64,000 nucleotides of DNA from Gammaproteobacteria bacterium (GTDB taxonomy: Bacteria; Pseudomonadota; Gammaproteobacteria; SZUA-229): NCBI GenBank assembly GCA_016744065.1, contig JADGFA010000009.1, forward strand, positions 1 to 64,000, given 5' to 3'. The translations under genes and the position numbers were made by a program. Within the stretch, counting starts at the first letter, position 1. Every line of letters begins with the position of its first letter. Below, piece after piece: positions 9,328 through 17,765 of this stretch. The notes under the pieces were generated by a model that worked only from the letters and a program-made list of their open reading frames with translations, was not told the origin of the DNA and ran no database searches.

Positions 9328-9400
9328 TATTTTTATTATGCTCGCCTGAATGCTAACAAAGACGCTTAAAGATCCTGAAAACATTCTGCACCACAATACT

Positions 9401-9446
9401 CCTGCCGGTCTATTTCCTGGTATCAGGAATAGCTCACCTCGGCAGG
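9401..9446. repeat. Long imperfect hairpin between convergent aroE and rhodanese genes
   Basis: Outer stem CCTGCCG (9401-9407) / CGGCAGG (9440-9446); inner stem CTATTTCCTG / CAGGAATAG with a GTAT loop and one bulge. No T-run follows on either strand, so it is not a classic terminator. It may serve as a bidirectional transcript end or processing site. I did not find a second copy in the window. Confidence 0.6.
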
Positions 9447-9485
9447 GATTCGACAGGGCAATAATGTTTAATTAATAAATATTTT

Positions 9486-9881
9486 TTAATGATGCTCAGG
9501 AATCACAACATGCATCTCTGCTGTTTTCCATGCTGCCATACCGCCATTAATATTTTTAATATTCTTAAAGCCCATTTGCAACATCACCGATGCCGCCATA
9601 GCGGAACGCCCGGAAGTAGCACAGAATAATAACCATTTTTTATCCCTGTCCTGCATTTTTGCATTTTTGCCCGGATATTGATGATCACTTGCAGCTTCTA
9701 ATAACCCACGCGGTACATTTAACGCACCATCTATAGTGCCTGAAATAAACTCAGCCGGTTCACGCACATCCAGTACCTGATAGCCCTCGTCTAACAATGC
9801 AACCACGTCTGTCACTTCAATTTCTGTTATTTTTGATTTTGCATCTTTAACAAAATCCATTAATGTTTTTTCTTCGCTCAT
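9486..9881 (-). CDS. Single-domain rhodanese-like sulfurtransferase
   Basis: A 131-residue cytoplasmic protein with one rhodanese domain: VLDVREPAEFISGTIDGALNV (about 36-56) and the active-site loop FCATSGRSA with the catalytic Cys near 87, ending in NINGGMAAWK. Rhodaneses carry persulfide sulfur on this Cys. The loop CATSGRSA is typical of small sulfur-relay rhodaneses. It is the last gene of a leftward five-gene unit headed by an ArsR-rhodanese regulator, with gaps of 50-80 bases, so regulation by sulfane sulfur is plausible (inference). Confidence 0.88.
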   Translation of the reverse strand: MSEEKTLMDFVKDAKSKITEIEVTDVVALLDEGYQVLDVREPAEFISGTIDGALNVPRGLLEAASDHQYPGKNAKMQDRDKKWLLFCATSGRSAMAASVMLQMGFKNIKNINGGMAAWKTAEMHVVIPEHH

Positions 9882-9932
9882 TAAAAATCTCTCATTAAAT
9901 TATTAAATTATTAAATATTTTTTCAACATACT

Positions 9933-10343
9933 TTATTCTAATACAATCGGCTCTTTTACCTGTGCCGTTATATACTCAAATTCACTCTGTTCTATCACAT
10001 TCCCGCCCTCATCCAGTACAGATACCTGCCACTTTCCAAGCCAGCTAGACAACATATTTTTGCTTGACCAGGTACGCCAGCGATCACCATTTACCTGAAA
10101 ATCAATTTCAGCCAGAACCTGCCCATTATACTCCCAACGGTGAATAATAGTATGCCCATTTAAACCGGTTATGTCTGTGAAAAAATAAACTCGCGTTATA
10201 TCGGATGAAATCTGCGTTAACTCTGAAACAGGTTCTTTATCTTTTATTTCTGTTGTGAAAACACTTCGAGAAATACCTGCTGAATATACCAAACCAGAAA
10301 CAAATACTAAACAAAACAACATTACACTGGTGATTTTTTTCAT
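9933..10343 (-). CDS. Exported DUF2914 protein
   Basis: A 136-residue protein with signal peptide (MKKITSVMLFCLVFVSGLVYS, cleavage after YSA) and a good AAGGGG ribosome site. The mature part shows the DUF2914 pattern: VFTTEIKDKEP, then RVYFFTDITGLNGHTIIHRW, and WSSKNMLSSWLGKWQVSVLD near the C-terminus. This resembles an Ig-like beta domain. Function unknown. It lies within the ArsR-rhodanese operon, between a carbonic anhydrase-like gene and the rhodanese. Confidence 0.8.
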   Translation of the reverse strand: MKKITSVMLFCLVFVSGLVYSAGISRSVFTTEIKDKEPVSELTQISSDITRVYFFTDITGLNGHTIIHRWEYNGQVLAEIDFQVNGDRWRTWSSKNMLSSWLGKWQVSVLDEGGNVIEQSEFEYITAQVKEPIVLE

Positions 10344-10382
10344 ATAAACCCCTTATATCATTTTTATTTTATACTTCGACAG

Positions 10383-10910
10383 CTAAAGATAATCATTCTT
10401 CAATTTGACATAATGTTGTGCAGAATAAAGTAAAAAGGCTTTTTCTTTCTGAGTTAATTCACGCGCCTGCCTTGCCGGTGTTCCTACATACAAATATCCA
10501 CCATCCAACACTTTCCCCGGTGACACCACACTACCCGCACCTACCATTGCGCCTTTTTTAATAATCGCTCCATCAAGAATTATCGCACCCATGCCAATTA
10601 AGCATTCATCTTCAATGGTACAGGCATGTATTACAGCGCCGTGCCCTACTGTTACATCAGACCCAATATTCAAAGCACCACCCTCAGGACTTAGCGGCCC
10701 TTTGTGTGTTACATGTAAAACACTACCATCCTGGATATTCGTCCTGTCACCAACACGAATAAAATTAACATCACCCCTTATTACCGTCATCGGCCAAATT
10801 GAACAATCCAGACCTATCACTACATCACCAATAATGCATGCCGTCTCATCAATATAACTCCCCTCTCCAACGACGGGAGTGGTTTTTTTAAAGGGCCTAA
10901 TGTTATTCAT
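10383..10910 (-). CDS. Gamma-class carbonic anhydrase family protein
   Basis: A 175-residue left-handed beta-helix protein built from hexapeptide repeats (ACIIGD-VVIGLD-CSIWPM and so on) ending in a C-terminal helix (ELTQKEKAFLLYSAQHYVKL). Candidate metal-binding histidines are in VLHVTH (about 66-71) and GHGAVIH (about 90-96), placed as in the gamma-CA/YrdA/PaaY group. Enzymes of this group form trimers with metals between subunits; many YrdA-like members show little carbonic anhydrase activity, so the reaction is uncertain. Confidence 0.88.
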   Translation of the reverse strand: MNNIRPFKKTTPVVGEGSYIDETACIIGDVVIGLDCSIWPMTVIRGDVNFIRVGDRTNIQDGSVLHVTHKGPLSPEGGALNIGSDVTVGHGAVIHACTIEDECLIGMGAIILDGAIIKKGAMVGAGSVVSPGKVLDGGYLYVGTPARQARELTQKEKAFLLYSAQHYVKLKNDYL

Positions 10911-10984
10911 TTAAATTTTTATCATATTATTAGCGCATTACTGAACGACAACCTGCAATTCAATCAGATTAAGCATCTCTATTT

Positions 10985-11398
10985 CTAAACGGGTAAACTT
11001 AATAATTCATCTTTATCCTCTACGCCTGCCTGTTTTCTCAGCACAGCAGCCCGTATCGTTTCCATCAAATCATCCGTGGATGACATTTGATTAATAACTT
11101 TATTATCAATCCACAGTTTTACCCCATCCTGGCTTTTCACAAAAATAGCGGGGAACCCCACACCCTCATCACTCTCTTTTTTTCCATAACGACGAACATA
11201 TTCATCACGATGCAAAAACTCAATATCGGCATCAAGATCATCAAGAAAAGTCATCCATTCCTCACGCGCCTGAAAATAACCATGCGTCAGGTTGCAAAGA
11301 TTGCACTGATAAGTTTCTGGTGAAAATAATTTATGCGCTATATCCGCTAATACATTAAATACACCACTATCTGCATTATAAACAAAAATTAAATTCAT
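10985..11398 (-). CDS. Conserved hypothetical protein with CxxC motif
   Basis: A 137-residue cytoplasmic protein with a good ribosome site (GAGGTATAAAGT before ATG). The N-terminal part has FVYNADSG (about 5-12) and YQCNLCNLTHG with a CxxC (about 30-40). The middle has FLHRDEYVRRYG, and GFPAIFV near 80 resembles a cis-Pro segment of thioredoxin-like folds. I know of similar proteins with YNADSG and CxLCxxTxG, but no established function. The CxxC and the rhodanese neighbours hint at thiol or sulfur chemistry (inference). Confidence 0.7.
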   Translation of the reverse strand: MNLIFVYNADSGVFNVLADIAHKLFSPETYQCNLCNLTHGYFQAREEWMTFLDDLDADIEFLHRDEYVRRYGKKESDEGVGFPAIFVKSQDGVKLWIDNKVINQMSSTDDLMETIRAAVLRKQAGVEDKDELLSLPV

Positions 11399-11480
11399 AC
11401 TTTATACCTCATTTTAAGGTCTCTCTTATTTCAAATAAATATAGCTAATTTATTCACTATTTGTGCGATTTGAACTCATG

Positions 11481-12137
11481 TTACTCAGATAGTTCAACGG
11501 GTAAACCTGCACTTTTCCACTCTGGAAAACCATCTTCCAGGCGACAGGCACTAACACCTTTTTCACGTAACTGCTCAACAGCCTTAAATGCAAAAACACA
11601 ATGAGGGCCACGGCAATACGCAACCACTTCCTGGGTTATATCAAGCGCCATTAAACGCTGCTCAAGCTTATCGGGAGGAATATTTATCGCACCTGGCAAA
11701 TGCCCCGCCGCATACTCTTCCTCTGGCCGAATATCCAGAACCATAACCAGCCCCTGCTTTACTCGCTCTAGCAGTACCTCCCTGGCAACCGGTTCCAGCT
11801 CATCTCTCACCGTTAAATAAGTACTGACCAACTGACTCACATCCGCCAGATGCTGCTCTGACACACTTTTTAACAGCTTTAATAAATTAACAACACTATC
11901 ACCCGCAATACTATAATACACCTTCAGACCTCGCTTTGAACTGCATACCAGCCCGACCTGACGAAGTTGTTGTAAATGCTGTGATGTATTTGCGACACTC
12001 AAACCAGATACTTTAGCTAAATCATCAACACTGCGTTCCGTTTGTGCCAGATATTCCAGAATTTCCAGACGATTTGCATGGCTGAGCGCCTTACCCACCC
12101 TGGCAAACTGAGCAAATAAATCATGTTTAAAATCCAT
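11481..12137 (-). CDS. ArsR-family repressor fused to a rhodanese domain
   Basis: A 218-residue protein. Residues 1-95 form an ArsR/SmtB winged helix (recognition region SVANTSQHLQQLRQVGLV, about 47-64, with Cys65 right after it). Residues 115-218 are a rhodanese domain (VLDIRPEEEYAAGHLPGAINIP; active-site loop YCRGPHC with Cys175 and Cys180). The classic ArsR arsenic cysteines (CVC in helix 3) are absent, so direct As(III) binding at that site is unlikely. A persulfide on the rhodanese Cys passed to or sensed by the HTH half is more plausible (inference). It heads a leftward operon and lies divergent from the arsenosugar cluster with a 38-bp palindrome between them, so it probably represses both units. 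Confidence 0.9.
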   Translation of the reverse strand: MDFKHDLFAQFARVGKALSHANRLEILEYLAQTERSVDDLAKVSGLSVANTSQHLQQLRQVGLVCSSKRGLKVYYSIAGDSVVNLLKLLKSVSEQHLADVSQLVSTYLTVRDELEPVAREVLLERVKQGLVMVLDIRPEEEYAAGHLPGAINIPPDKLEQRLMALDITQEVVAYCRGPHCVFAFKAVEQLREKGVSACRLEDGFPEWKSAGLPVELSE

Positions 12138-12187
12138 TAAAACACCCCATATATCCCCACCTGTTCATAAAAAGCACATTTCCCAGC

Positions 12188-12216
12188 TTGACTCGCTATC
12201 TATATATCATTAATCT
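12188..12216 (+). promoter_or_regulatory. Possible promoter of the rightward arsenosugar cluster
   Basis: TTGACT (12188-12193) with a 17-base spacer to TAATCT (12211-12216), a weak -10 that forms the left end of the palindrome. Confidence 0.4.
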
Positions 12217-12248
12217 ACTAATCAATAGATCTATTGATTAGTAGATTA
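12211..12248. promoter_or_regulatory. 38-bp perfect palindrome, probable ArsR-rhodanese operator
   Basis: Every base from 12211 pairs with its mirror to 12248, centred on AGATCT. Each half (12214-12231 and 12228-12245) is itself an imperfect dyad with ATCTA / TAGAT ends, so it reads as two fused ArsR-type sites. It overlaps -10-like elements for both divergent units. Confidence 0.85.
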
Positions 12249-12274
12249 TAGCTGTGTTTAATGGACTAAGGCAA
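12245..12274 (-). promoter_or_regulatory. Promoter of the leftward arsR-rhodanese operon
   Basis: On the minus strand a perfect -10 TATAAT (12245-12250) lies 18 bases downstream of TTGCCT (12269-12274). The -10 overlaps the right end of the palindrome, consistent with autorepression. Confidence 0.6.
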
Positions 12275-12302
12275 GGCACCACAAAAAATCACTGGAACTC
12301 TT

Positions 12303-13196
12303 ATGATCCTGGAAATAACCCTGGGAATGCCCCTGGAAGAATTTATAATTTACAACGAAACCGCCATCCGTATTGGTGTTTTCAGTAGTTTACTGCTAAT
12401 AATAGGCATTTGGGAACTCATTGCGCCTCGACGCGTGGCAAAAATTTCAAAATTGTTGCGCTGGTTCAATAATTTAACCCTGGTACTTCTAAATAACTTG
12501 ATATTGCGCTTTCTTTTCCCCATAGCCGCCACTGGCATGGCTCTTTTTGCCGAAAATAATGGATGGGGATTTTTTAACTATTATGAATTCAACCCACTCC
12601 TTGAAATTATAATTTCCATTATATTTCTAGATTTAATAATTTACCTTCAGCATGTACTGGTACATGCTGTCCCTGCTTTATGGCGCTTGCATCGGGTACA
12701 CCATGCTGACCTCGATTATGATGTCACCACCGGTTCTCGTTTTCACCCCATAGAAATTATTATCTCAATGCTAATTAAACTAGCCACCATCATCGTACTG
12801 GGCCCAGCCGTCATTGCCGTTATTATATTTGAAGTTTTATTAAATGCCATGGCCATGTTCAACCATGGCAATATCGGTTTGCCCAGAATAATTGACAACT
12901 TTTTACGCCTTTTCATTGTCACACCAGACATGCACCGCATCCATCACTCAATAGAAGATGATGAAACTAATAGTAACTTTGGCTTTAATCTAAGTTGCTG
13001 GGATCATTTATTTGGCACCTATCGTGACCAGGCACGCAAAAGCCAGGTTAATATGGACATAGGCATAAGAGGCTTTAATACAACACAACAAACAACCTGG
13101 TTACAGGGTTTATTAACCATGCCATTTACAGGTAAAGTAACCGATTACACAATTAATCGCCGAACCTGGAATGTTAAAAACACACCAGAAGATTAA
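12303..13196 (+). CDS. Sterol desaturase / fatty acid hydroxylase family membrane protein
   Basis: A 297-residue membrane protein with about four hydrophobic helices and the histidine clusters of the di-iron fatty acid hydroxylase superfamily: QHVLVH (HxxxH, about 116-121), HRVHHAD (about 129-135), FNHGN (about 187-191) and HRIHHS (about 212-217). Members use O2 to hydroxylate or desaturate lipid chains; the substrate here is unknown. It is the first gene of the rightward unit leading to ArsS and ArsM. A link to an arsenolipid or membrane lipid is possible but unproven. ATG with TGGAAC upstream. Confidence 0.85.
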   Translation: MILEITLGMPLEEFIIYNETAIRIGVFSSLLLIIGIWELIAPRRVAKISKLLRWFNNLTLVLLNNLILRFLFPIAATGMALFAENNGWGFFNYYEFNPLLEIIISIIFLDLIIYLQHVLVHAVPALWRLHRVHHADLDYDVTTGSRFHPIEIIISMLIKLATIIVLGPAVIAVIIFEVLLNAMAMFNHGNIGLPRIIDNFLRLFIVTPDMHRIHHSIEDDETNSNFGFNLSCWDHLFGTYRDQARKSQVNMDIGIRGFNTTQQTTWLQGLLTMPFTGKVTDYTINRRTWNVKNTPED

Positions 13197-13217
13197 TGTA
13201 TTCTCTATAAAAACATT

Positions 13218-14225
13218 ATGAATATAAATTTAAAACGCTTTATTTTATTTGTCATTATTTTAACAGGTGCAGGCCTGGGTGTGTTTTATCGCGAGCAAAT
13301 AAACCCTGCTGAAATACAGACCTGGATAGAAAACACGGGCTCTGCCGCACCTGTTTTATTTATCAGTATTTATATTTTAAGCACTGTTGTATTTTTACCT
13401 GGATCACTACTTACCTTACTGGGCGGCGCATTATTTGGCCCTGTATGGGGCACGCTTTATAACCTTGCAGGCGCCACTACAGGCGCTATGATTTCATTTC
13501 TTATTTCACGTTATCTTGCATCAAACTGGGTAGCCAAAAAAGCCGCAGGTAGAACAAAACAACTCATTAAAGGCGTAGAAAATGAAGGCTGGCGTTTTGT
13601 AGCCTTTACCCGACTAGTCCCCATCTTCCCTTTTAACATACTTAACTACGCACTGGGCCTGACAAAAATCAGCTTTTTACAATACAGCATAGCTTCATTT
13701 ATATTTATGTTTCCCGGCGCACTGGCTTATACTTACATAGGTTATATTGGTAAGGAAGCTGCAACTGGTGGCGAAGATATAATAAAAAAAATAATGCTTG
13801 CAATAGCATTATTTTCAATCGTTATTTTCATTCCTCGACTGATTAAAAAAATACGCAAAAAAAACAGCCTAAGCACCAAAGAGCTTAAGTCATATATTGA
13901 TAACAAAGAAGACATGCTCTTACTGGATGTAAGAGAGCCGGACGATTTTAATAGCCATAAAGGCCATATCGAACAGGCCAGATCATTACCGCTTGAAGAA
14001 CTACAACAGCATATTGCAGAACTAGAAACCGATAAAAGCAAACATATCATCATTATTTGTGACAAAGATAAACGCTCTACCCAGGCTGCTAAAATACTCT
14101 CTGACTTAGGCTTTAAAAATGTGCAAACTGTCCATATGGGCATGACAGACTGGAATAAACATAACTACCCCCTGAAAAAATGCTTAAAACCCCTGATGGA
14201 AATATATAAAAACCAACATGCATGA
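13218..14225 (+). CDS. TVP38/TMEM64 membrane protein fused to a rhodanese domain
   Basis: A 335-residue protein. Residues about 1-215 are a TVP38/TMEM64 (DedA-like) membrane domain: FLPGSLLTLLGGALFGPVWGT, then GATTGAMISFLISRYLA and FTRLVPIFPFNILNYALGLT are the family signatures. Residues about 225-325 are a rhodanese domain (MLLLDVREPDDFNSHKGHI; active-site loop IICDKDKRSTQ with Cys near 278), on the cytoplasmic side by inference. The combination recurs in arsenic or mercury contexts, but the transported or bound species is not established. Its stop overlaps the arsS start by 8 bases. Confidence 0.88.
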   Translation: MNINLKRFILFVIILTGAGLGVFYREQINPAEIQTWIENTGSAAPVLFISIYILSTVVFLPGSLLTLLGGALFGPVWGTLYNLAGATTGAMISFLISRYLASNWVAKKAAGRTKQLIKGVENEGWRFVAFTRLVPIFPFNILNYALGLTKISFLQYSIASFIFMFPGALAYTYIGYIGKEAATGGEDIIKKIMLAIALFSIVIFIPRLIKKIRKKNSLSTKELKSYIDNKEDMLLLDVREPDDFNSHKGHIEQARSLPLEELQQHIAELETDKSKHIIIICDKDKRSTQAAKILSDLGFKNVQTVHMGMTDWNKHNYPLKKCLKPLMEIYKNQHA

Positions 14226-15183
14226 CACTAAAAAATATTTACTAAATACACACTTTCCTGAATTGGTTCGCAATAATCTCGATACACTACAGGTTAATCT
14301 GGGTTATATCTGCAATCAGAGCTGCCAACACTGCCATGTGAATGCGGGCCCCAAACGCACAGAGACAATGACCCTGGAACACATTAATGACATTTTAAAT
14401 TTTATTAAAAACAATAAAATAAAAAAACTGGATTTAACTGGCGGTGCACCCGAGCTTAATCAACATTTCCGCTACCTCGTCACTGAAGCCCGCGCCTTAA
14501 ATACATCGGTAATTGATCGCTGTAACCTGACTATTCTTAATGAAAGCAAGCAACAGGGTTTAGCTGGTTTTTTAGCGGAGAATCAAGTTGAGATTGTTGC
14601 TTCATTGCCCTGCTACAGCCAAAAAAATGTCGATCAGCAACGAGGCAAGGGCGTTTTTAATGAAAGCATCAAGGGCTTACAAAAACTAAACTCTCTGGGT
14701 TATGGAAAAAAAGATAGCAAACTGACCTTAAACTTAATGTATAACCCTGCTGGTGCATTTTTGCCACCACCGCAATCCTCTCTTGAACAGGAATACAGAA
14801 AAAAACTCCATGAAGATTTCAATATCCAGTTCAATAACTTGTATACACTCACCAATATGCCCATTATGCGCTTTGGCAGCACCCTGATAAGCAAAGGTGA
14901 GTTTAATAATTATATGGACTTATTAAAAAATGCCCACTCCGATGACAACTTACAAACCGTCATGTGCCGGGATTTAATCAGTATAGACTGGCAGGGGTTT
15001 ATCTATGACTGTGATTTCAACCAGATGTTAAATATGCCAACAATCTCTTCAAATCGCATTAAAACTCACATTTCTGAACTAAACTTAAACAGCTTAAAAA
15101 ACACCCCCATTCAGGTTGGCGACCATTGTTATGGCTGCACAGCCGGTAGCGGCTCAAGCTGTGGCGGCGCACTAAACAATTAG
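14218..15183 (+). CDS. arsS: Arsenosugar biosynthesis radical SAM protein ArsS
   Basis: A 321-residue radical SAM enzyme. The 4Fe-4S motif is CNQSCQHCHV (Cx3Cx2C, about 32-41) and the C-terminus has the family's auxiliary cysteines in CYGCTAGSGSSCGG. ArsS transfers the 5'-deoxyadenosyl group to dimethylarsinate on the route to arsenosugars. It works after ArsM, encoded two genes downstream. Coupled to the TVP38-rhodanese gene by an 8-base overlap, with the glycosyltransferase fusion 22 bases downstream. Confidence 0.92.
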   Translation: MHDTKKYLLNTHFPELVRNNLDTLQVNLGYICNQSCQHCHVNAGPKRTETMTLEHINDILNFIKNNKIKKLDLTGGAPELNQHFRYLVTEARALNTSVIDRCNLTILNESKQQGLAGFLAENQVEIVASLPCYSQKNVDQQRGKGVFNESIKGLQKLNSLGYGKKDSKLTLNLMYNPAGAFLPPPQSSLEQEYRKKLHEDFNIQFNNLYTLTNMPIMRFGSTLISKGEFNNYMDLLKNAHSDDNLQTVMCRDLISIDWQGFIYDCDFNQMLNMPTISSNRIKTHISELNLNSLKNTPIQVGDHCYGCTAGSGSSCGGALNN

Positions 15184-15205
15184 CATTAAAAATCACCTAT
15201 ATCAA

Positions 15206-16567
15206 ATGCCATATAAAAAACTATCCATAATCATCCCCTGCCTGAATGAAGCAGAGCAAATAGTTGCAACACTGAATAAATTACAGGGCATTCGCCAGCA
15301 GGGCCATGAAGTTATCATCAGTGATGGCGGCAGCACGGATAAAACAATTGCACTATCAGAAAACCTGGCAGACAACTGCATAAATTCTCTACCCGGTCGC
15401 GCCAGACAAATGAATGAAGGCGCGAAAGTAGCCACGGGTGATATTTTATGTTTCTTACATGCCGATACAACCGTGCCCAACTATATTGATCAAAAAATTT
15501 TAAACACTTTTAATAAAAAAAAACATATATGGGGCTTTTTTAATATCAGACTAAGTGGGCCTAACTGGCAATTTAGAATCATTGAATGGTTAATAAATAT
15601 ACGCTCCTGCCTGAGCAGTATAGCAACCGGTGACCAGGGAATTTTTGTCGATAAAAATACATTTAATAAATTATCAGGCTATTCAGAAATTCCCCTTATG
15701 GAAGATATCGAATTAAGCAAGCGCCTAAGAGCTATAACAAAACCCGCTTGTATAAAAGACACGCCTTTATTAACGTCAAGCCGTCGCTGGGAAAAACACG
15801 GCATTATTCGTACCGTTTTACTCATGTGGACATTACGTTGGCGCTATTTTTCAGGCACGCCTGCTACGCAACTGATTAAATCCTACCAACCTCACAATAC
15901 ACATCAATCACAGACCAGGCCCTACAACAACAGAAAAACAAAACAGAAACAGTTAATTATTTTTGTAAAATCACCTGTACCAGGAAAGTGTAAAACACGA
16001 CTTACCCCCTACTTAAGCGCTGAACAAGCCTGTGAATTTTACAAAAAATTAATTAATACCTGCTTTGCTAATATTTCATTATTAAATAAGATCGATATTG
16101 CCATATATGCTTACCCAGACACTCAGAACCCGTACATTAAAAACCTGGCCCAAACTCATTCTACCAGCCTGCACATACAACAGGGCCATAATCTGGGCGA
16201 CAGAATGCACAATGCCATTAAGGCGTCATTACAGACATATGATAAAAGTGTATTAATTGGTACGGATTGCCCCGTATTAAACCACACTTACATTAATCAG
16301 GCATTTGAAGCACTTGAACAACATGATATGGTATTAGGCCCGGCCAAAGATGGTGGTTATGTTTTAATAGGTGCAACAAAAATTGACGCGGGTTTATTTT
16401 CAGGTATCCACTGGGGTACGGATACCGTTTTGCAACAAAGCATAGAAAATAATAAAGTCGCCGGTTACACAACACACCTGTTAAACACACTTTGGGATAT
16501 AGATGTACCCGAAGATTATATTCAATATCAATCACAAATTAAAGCGAGAGGAAACGACAATGGATAA
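15206..16567 (+). CDS. Fused arsenosugar glycosyltransferases (TIGR04283 + TIGR04282 types)
   Basis: 453 residues in two complete enzymes. Residues about 5-225 are a GT2-type transferase (LSIIIPCLNEAEQIVATL, ISDGGSTDKT, LHADTT), matching the family first called rSAM/selenodomain-associated transferase 2. Residues about 248-450 are a DUF2064/GT-A domain (IFVKSPVPGKCKTRLTPYL, LIGTDCPVL, GPAKDGGYVLIG, HWGTD), matching transferase 1. In other organisms these are usually two separate genes beside arsS. The linker (about 226-246) is polar and basic. The sugar donor and acceptor are not known from sequence. It overlaps arsM by 8 bases. Confidence 0.9.
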   Translation: MPYKKLSIIIPCLNEAEQIVATLNKLQGIRQQGHEVIISDGGSTDKTIALSENLADNCINSLPGRARQMNEGAKVATGDILCFLHADTTVPNYIDQKILNTFNKKKHIWGFFNIRLSGPNWQFRIIEWLINIRSCLSSIATGDQGIFVDKNTFNKLSGYSEIPLMEDIELSKRLRAITKPACIKDTPLLTSSRRWEKHGIIRTVLLMWTLRWRYFSGTPATQLIKSYQPHNTHQSQTRPYNNRKTKQKQLIIFVKSPVPGKCKTRLTPYLSAEQACEFYKKLINTCFANISLLNKIDIAIYAYPDTQNPYIKNLAQTHSTSLHIQQGHNLGDRMHNAIKASLQTYDKSVLIGTDCPVLNHTYINQAFEALEQHDMVLGPAKDGGYVLIGATKIDAGLFSGIHWGTDTVLQQSIENNKVAGYTTHLLNTLWDIDVPEDYIQYQSQIKARGNDNG

Positions 16568-17363
16568 CAAACAGGCTGACGAAGTACGTAACAAAGTAAG
16601 AGACTCTTATAGCAAAGTTGCCGAGGCCAATAACGAAGGCAGCTCCTGTGGTGTAAGCAGTAGCTGTTGTGGCGTTTCCGATGACGAACAGATAAACCAG
16701 TTAATTTCAACACGACTGGGTTACAGCAAAGCAGATCTAATAAACGTTCCCGAAGGTGCCGATATGGGGCTAGGCTGTGGAAACCCAAAAGCACTTGCCG
16801 CATTACAACCCGGTGAAATAGTCGTTGACCTGGGTAGTGGCGGCGGCTTTGATGCCTTTCTTGCTGCTAATGAAGTTGGCGAAACAGGAAAAGTCATAGG
16901 CGTTGATATGACACCCGAGATGATTTCAAAAGCACGGAAAAATGCCGCCAAAGCAAACTATAACAATGTTGAATTTCGCCTGGGTGAAATCGAACACTTA
17001 CCCGTGGCAGATAATTCCATCGATACTATTATGTCAAACTGTGTAATTAACCTGTCACCTGACAAGCAACAGGTATTTAATGATGCCTACCGTATTTTAA
17101 AAACCGGCGGCCGACTGGCTATTTCAGATGTAGTCAGCAGCACCGAATTACCCGATGAAATAAAAAATGATAACGTTTTATATTCTGCCTGTGTCAGCGG
17201 TGCGTCCAGCATCGAAGACCTGAAGCACATGATGCAACAGGCAGGTTTCAAAAATATAAAAATAGACCCCAAAGACGAGAGCCGTGACTTTATAAAAGAC
17301 TGGGCTCCGGGCAGCAAAATAGAAGACTACGTTATTTCTGCAAGTATACAGGCTACAAAATAA
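16560..17363 (+). CDS. arsM: Arsenite S-adenosylmethionine methyltransferase
   Basis: Methylates As(III) stepwise using SAM. I start at the ATG at 16560, which has GAGAGGAAA upstream and overlaps the previous stop; the frame opens further upstream only inside the preceding gene. The 267 residues show the SAM fold (VVDLGSGGGFDAFLAA, about 85-100; GVDMTPEMISKARKNA) and the ArsM signatures NCVINLSPDK and GGRLAISDVV, with cysteines CGVSSSCCG near residues 25-33, NC.. near 160 and YSACVSG near 205 for arsenic binding. Last gene of the cluster. Confidence 0.95.
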   Translation: MDNKQADEVRNKVRDSYSKVAEANNEGSSCGVSSSCCGVSDDEQINQLISTRLGYSKADLINVPEGADMGLGCGNPKALAALQPGEIVVDLGSGGGFDAFLAANEVGETGKVIGVDMTPEMISKARKNAAKANYNNVEFRLGEIEHLPVADNSIDTIMSNCVINLSPDKQQVFNDAYRILKTGGRLAISDVVSSTELPDEIKNDNVLYSACVSGASSIEDLKHMMQQAGFKNIKIDPKDESRDFIKDWAPGSKIEDYVISASIQATK

Positions 17364-17765
17364 ATTTGATGAATGCATCAAGAACTAATAAAAATTTAGC
17401 CCTACAAAACCATTGTAAACATTAGATACCCAGGGAAACTGAGAAGGCCAGGCCCTGATAGCACTTATTTAGTTCTCTACACAAGTTGGGGCTGCTTTAA
17501 GAAAACAGATATAAATAACTGTCATTCGCTCAGAATGATCGCTGTAAGGTAGATAAACCCAGTAGAACCATTCTGCTACCTGGCCCGTACTACATGTACT
17601 TGAATAACAGCTCCTGGCTTTAAGTAAATAAAACTAAGGCAGGCCTTACAGAAATAAACTCTGGATACAGCCCTGCTTTATATAGTTATTTAACCTGATA
17701 AGCCTTACACCTGACTAAAGCACTATTTTACATACACCAACTAAGACAAATGGATTAAACAAAAA
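17364..17765. other. Intergenic region without a recognisable gene
   Basis: About 400 bases. I see no open frame of substance. A local dyad, AGGTAG...CTACCT around AGTAGAA-CCA-TTCTGCT (about 17548-17582), can fold but lacks a T-run. The end must hold the promoter for the VOC gene. Confidence 0.5.
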
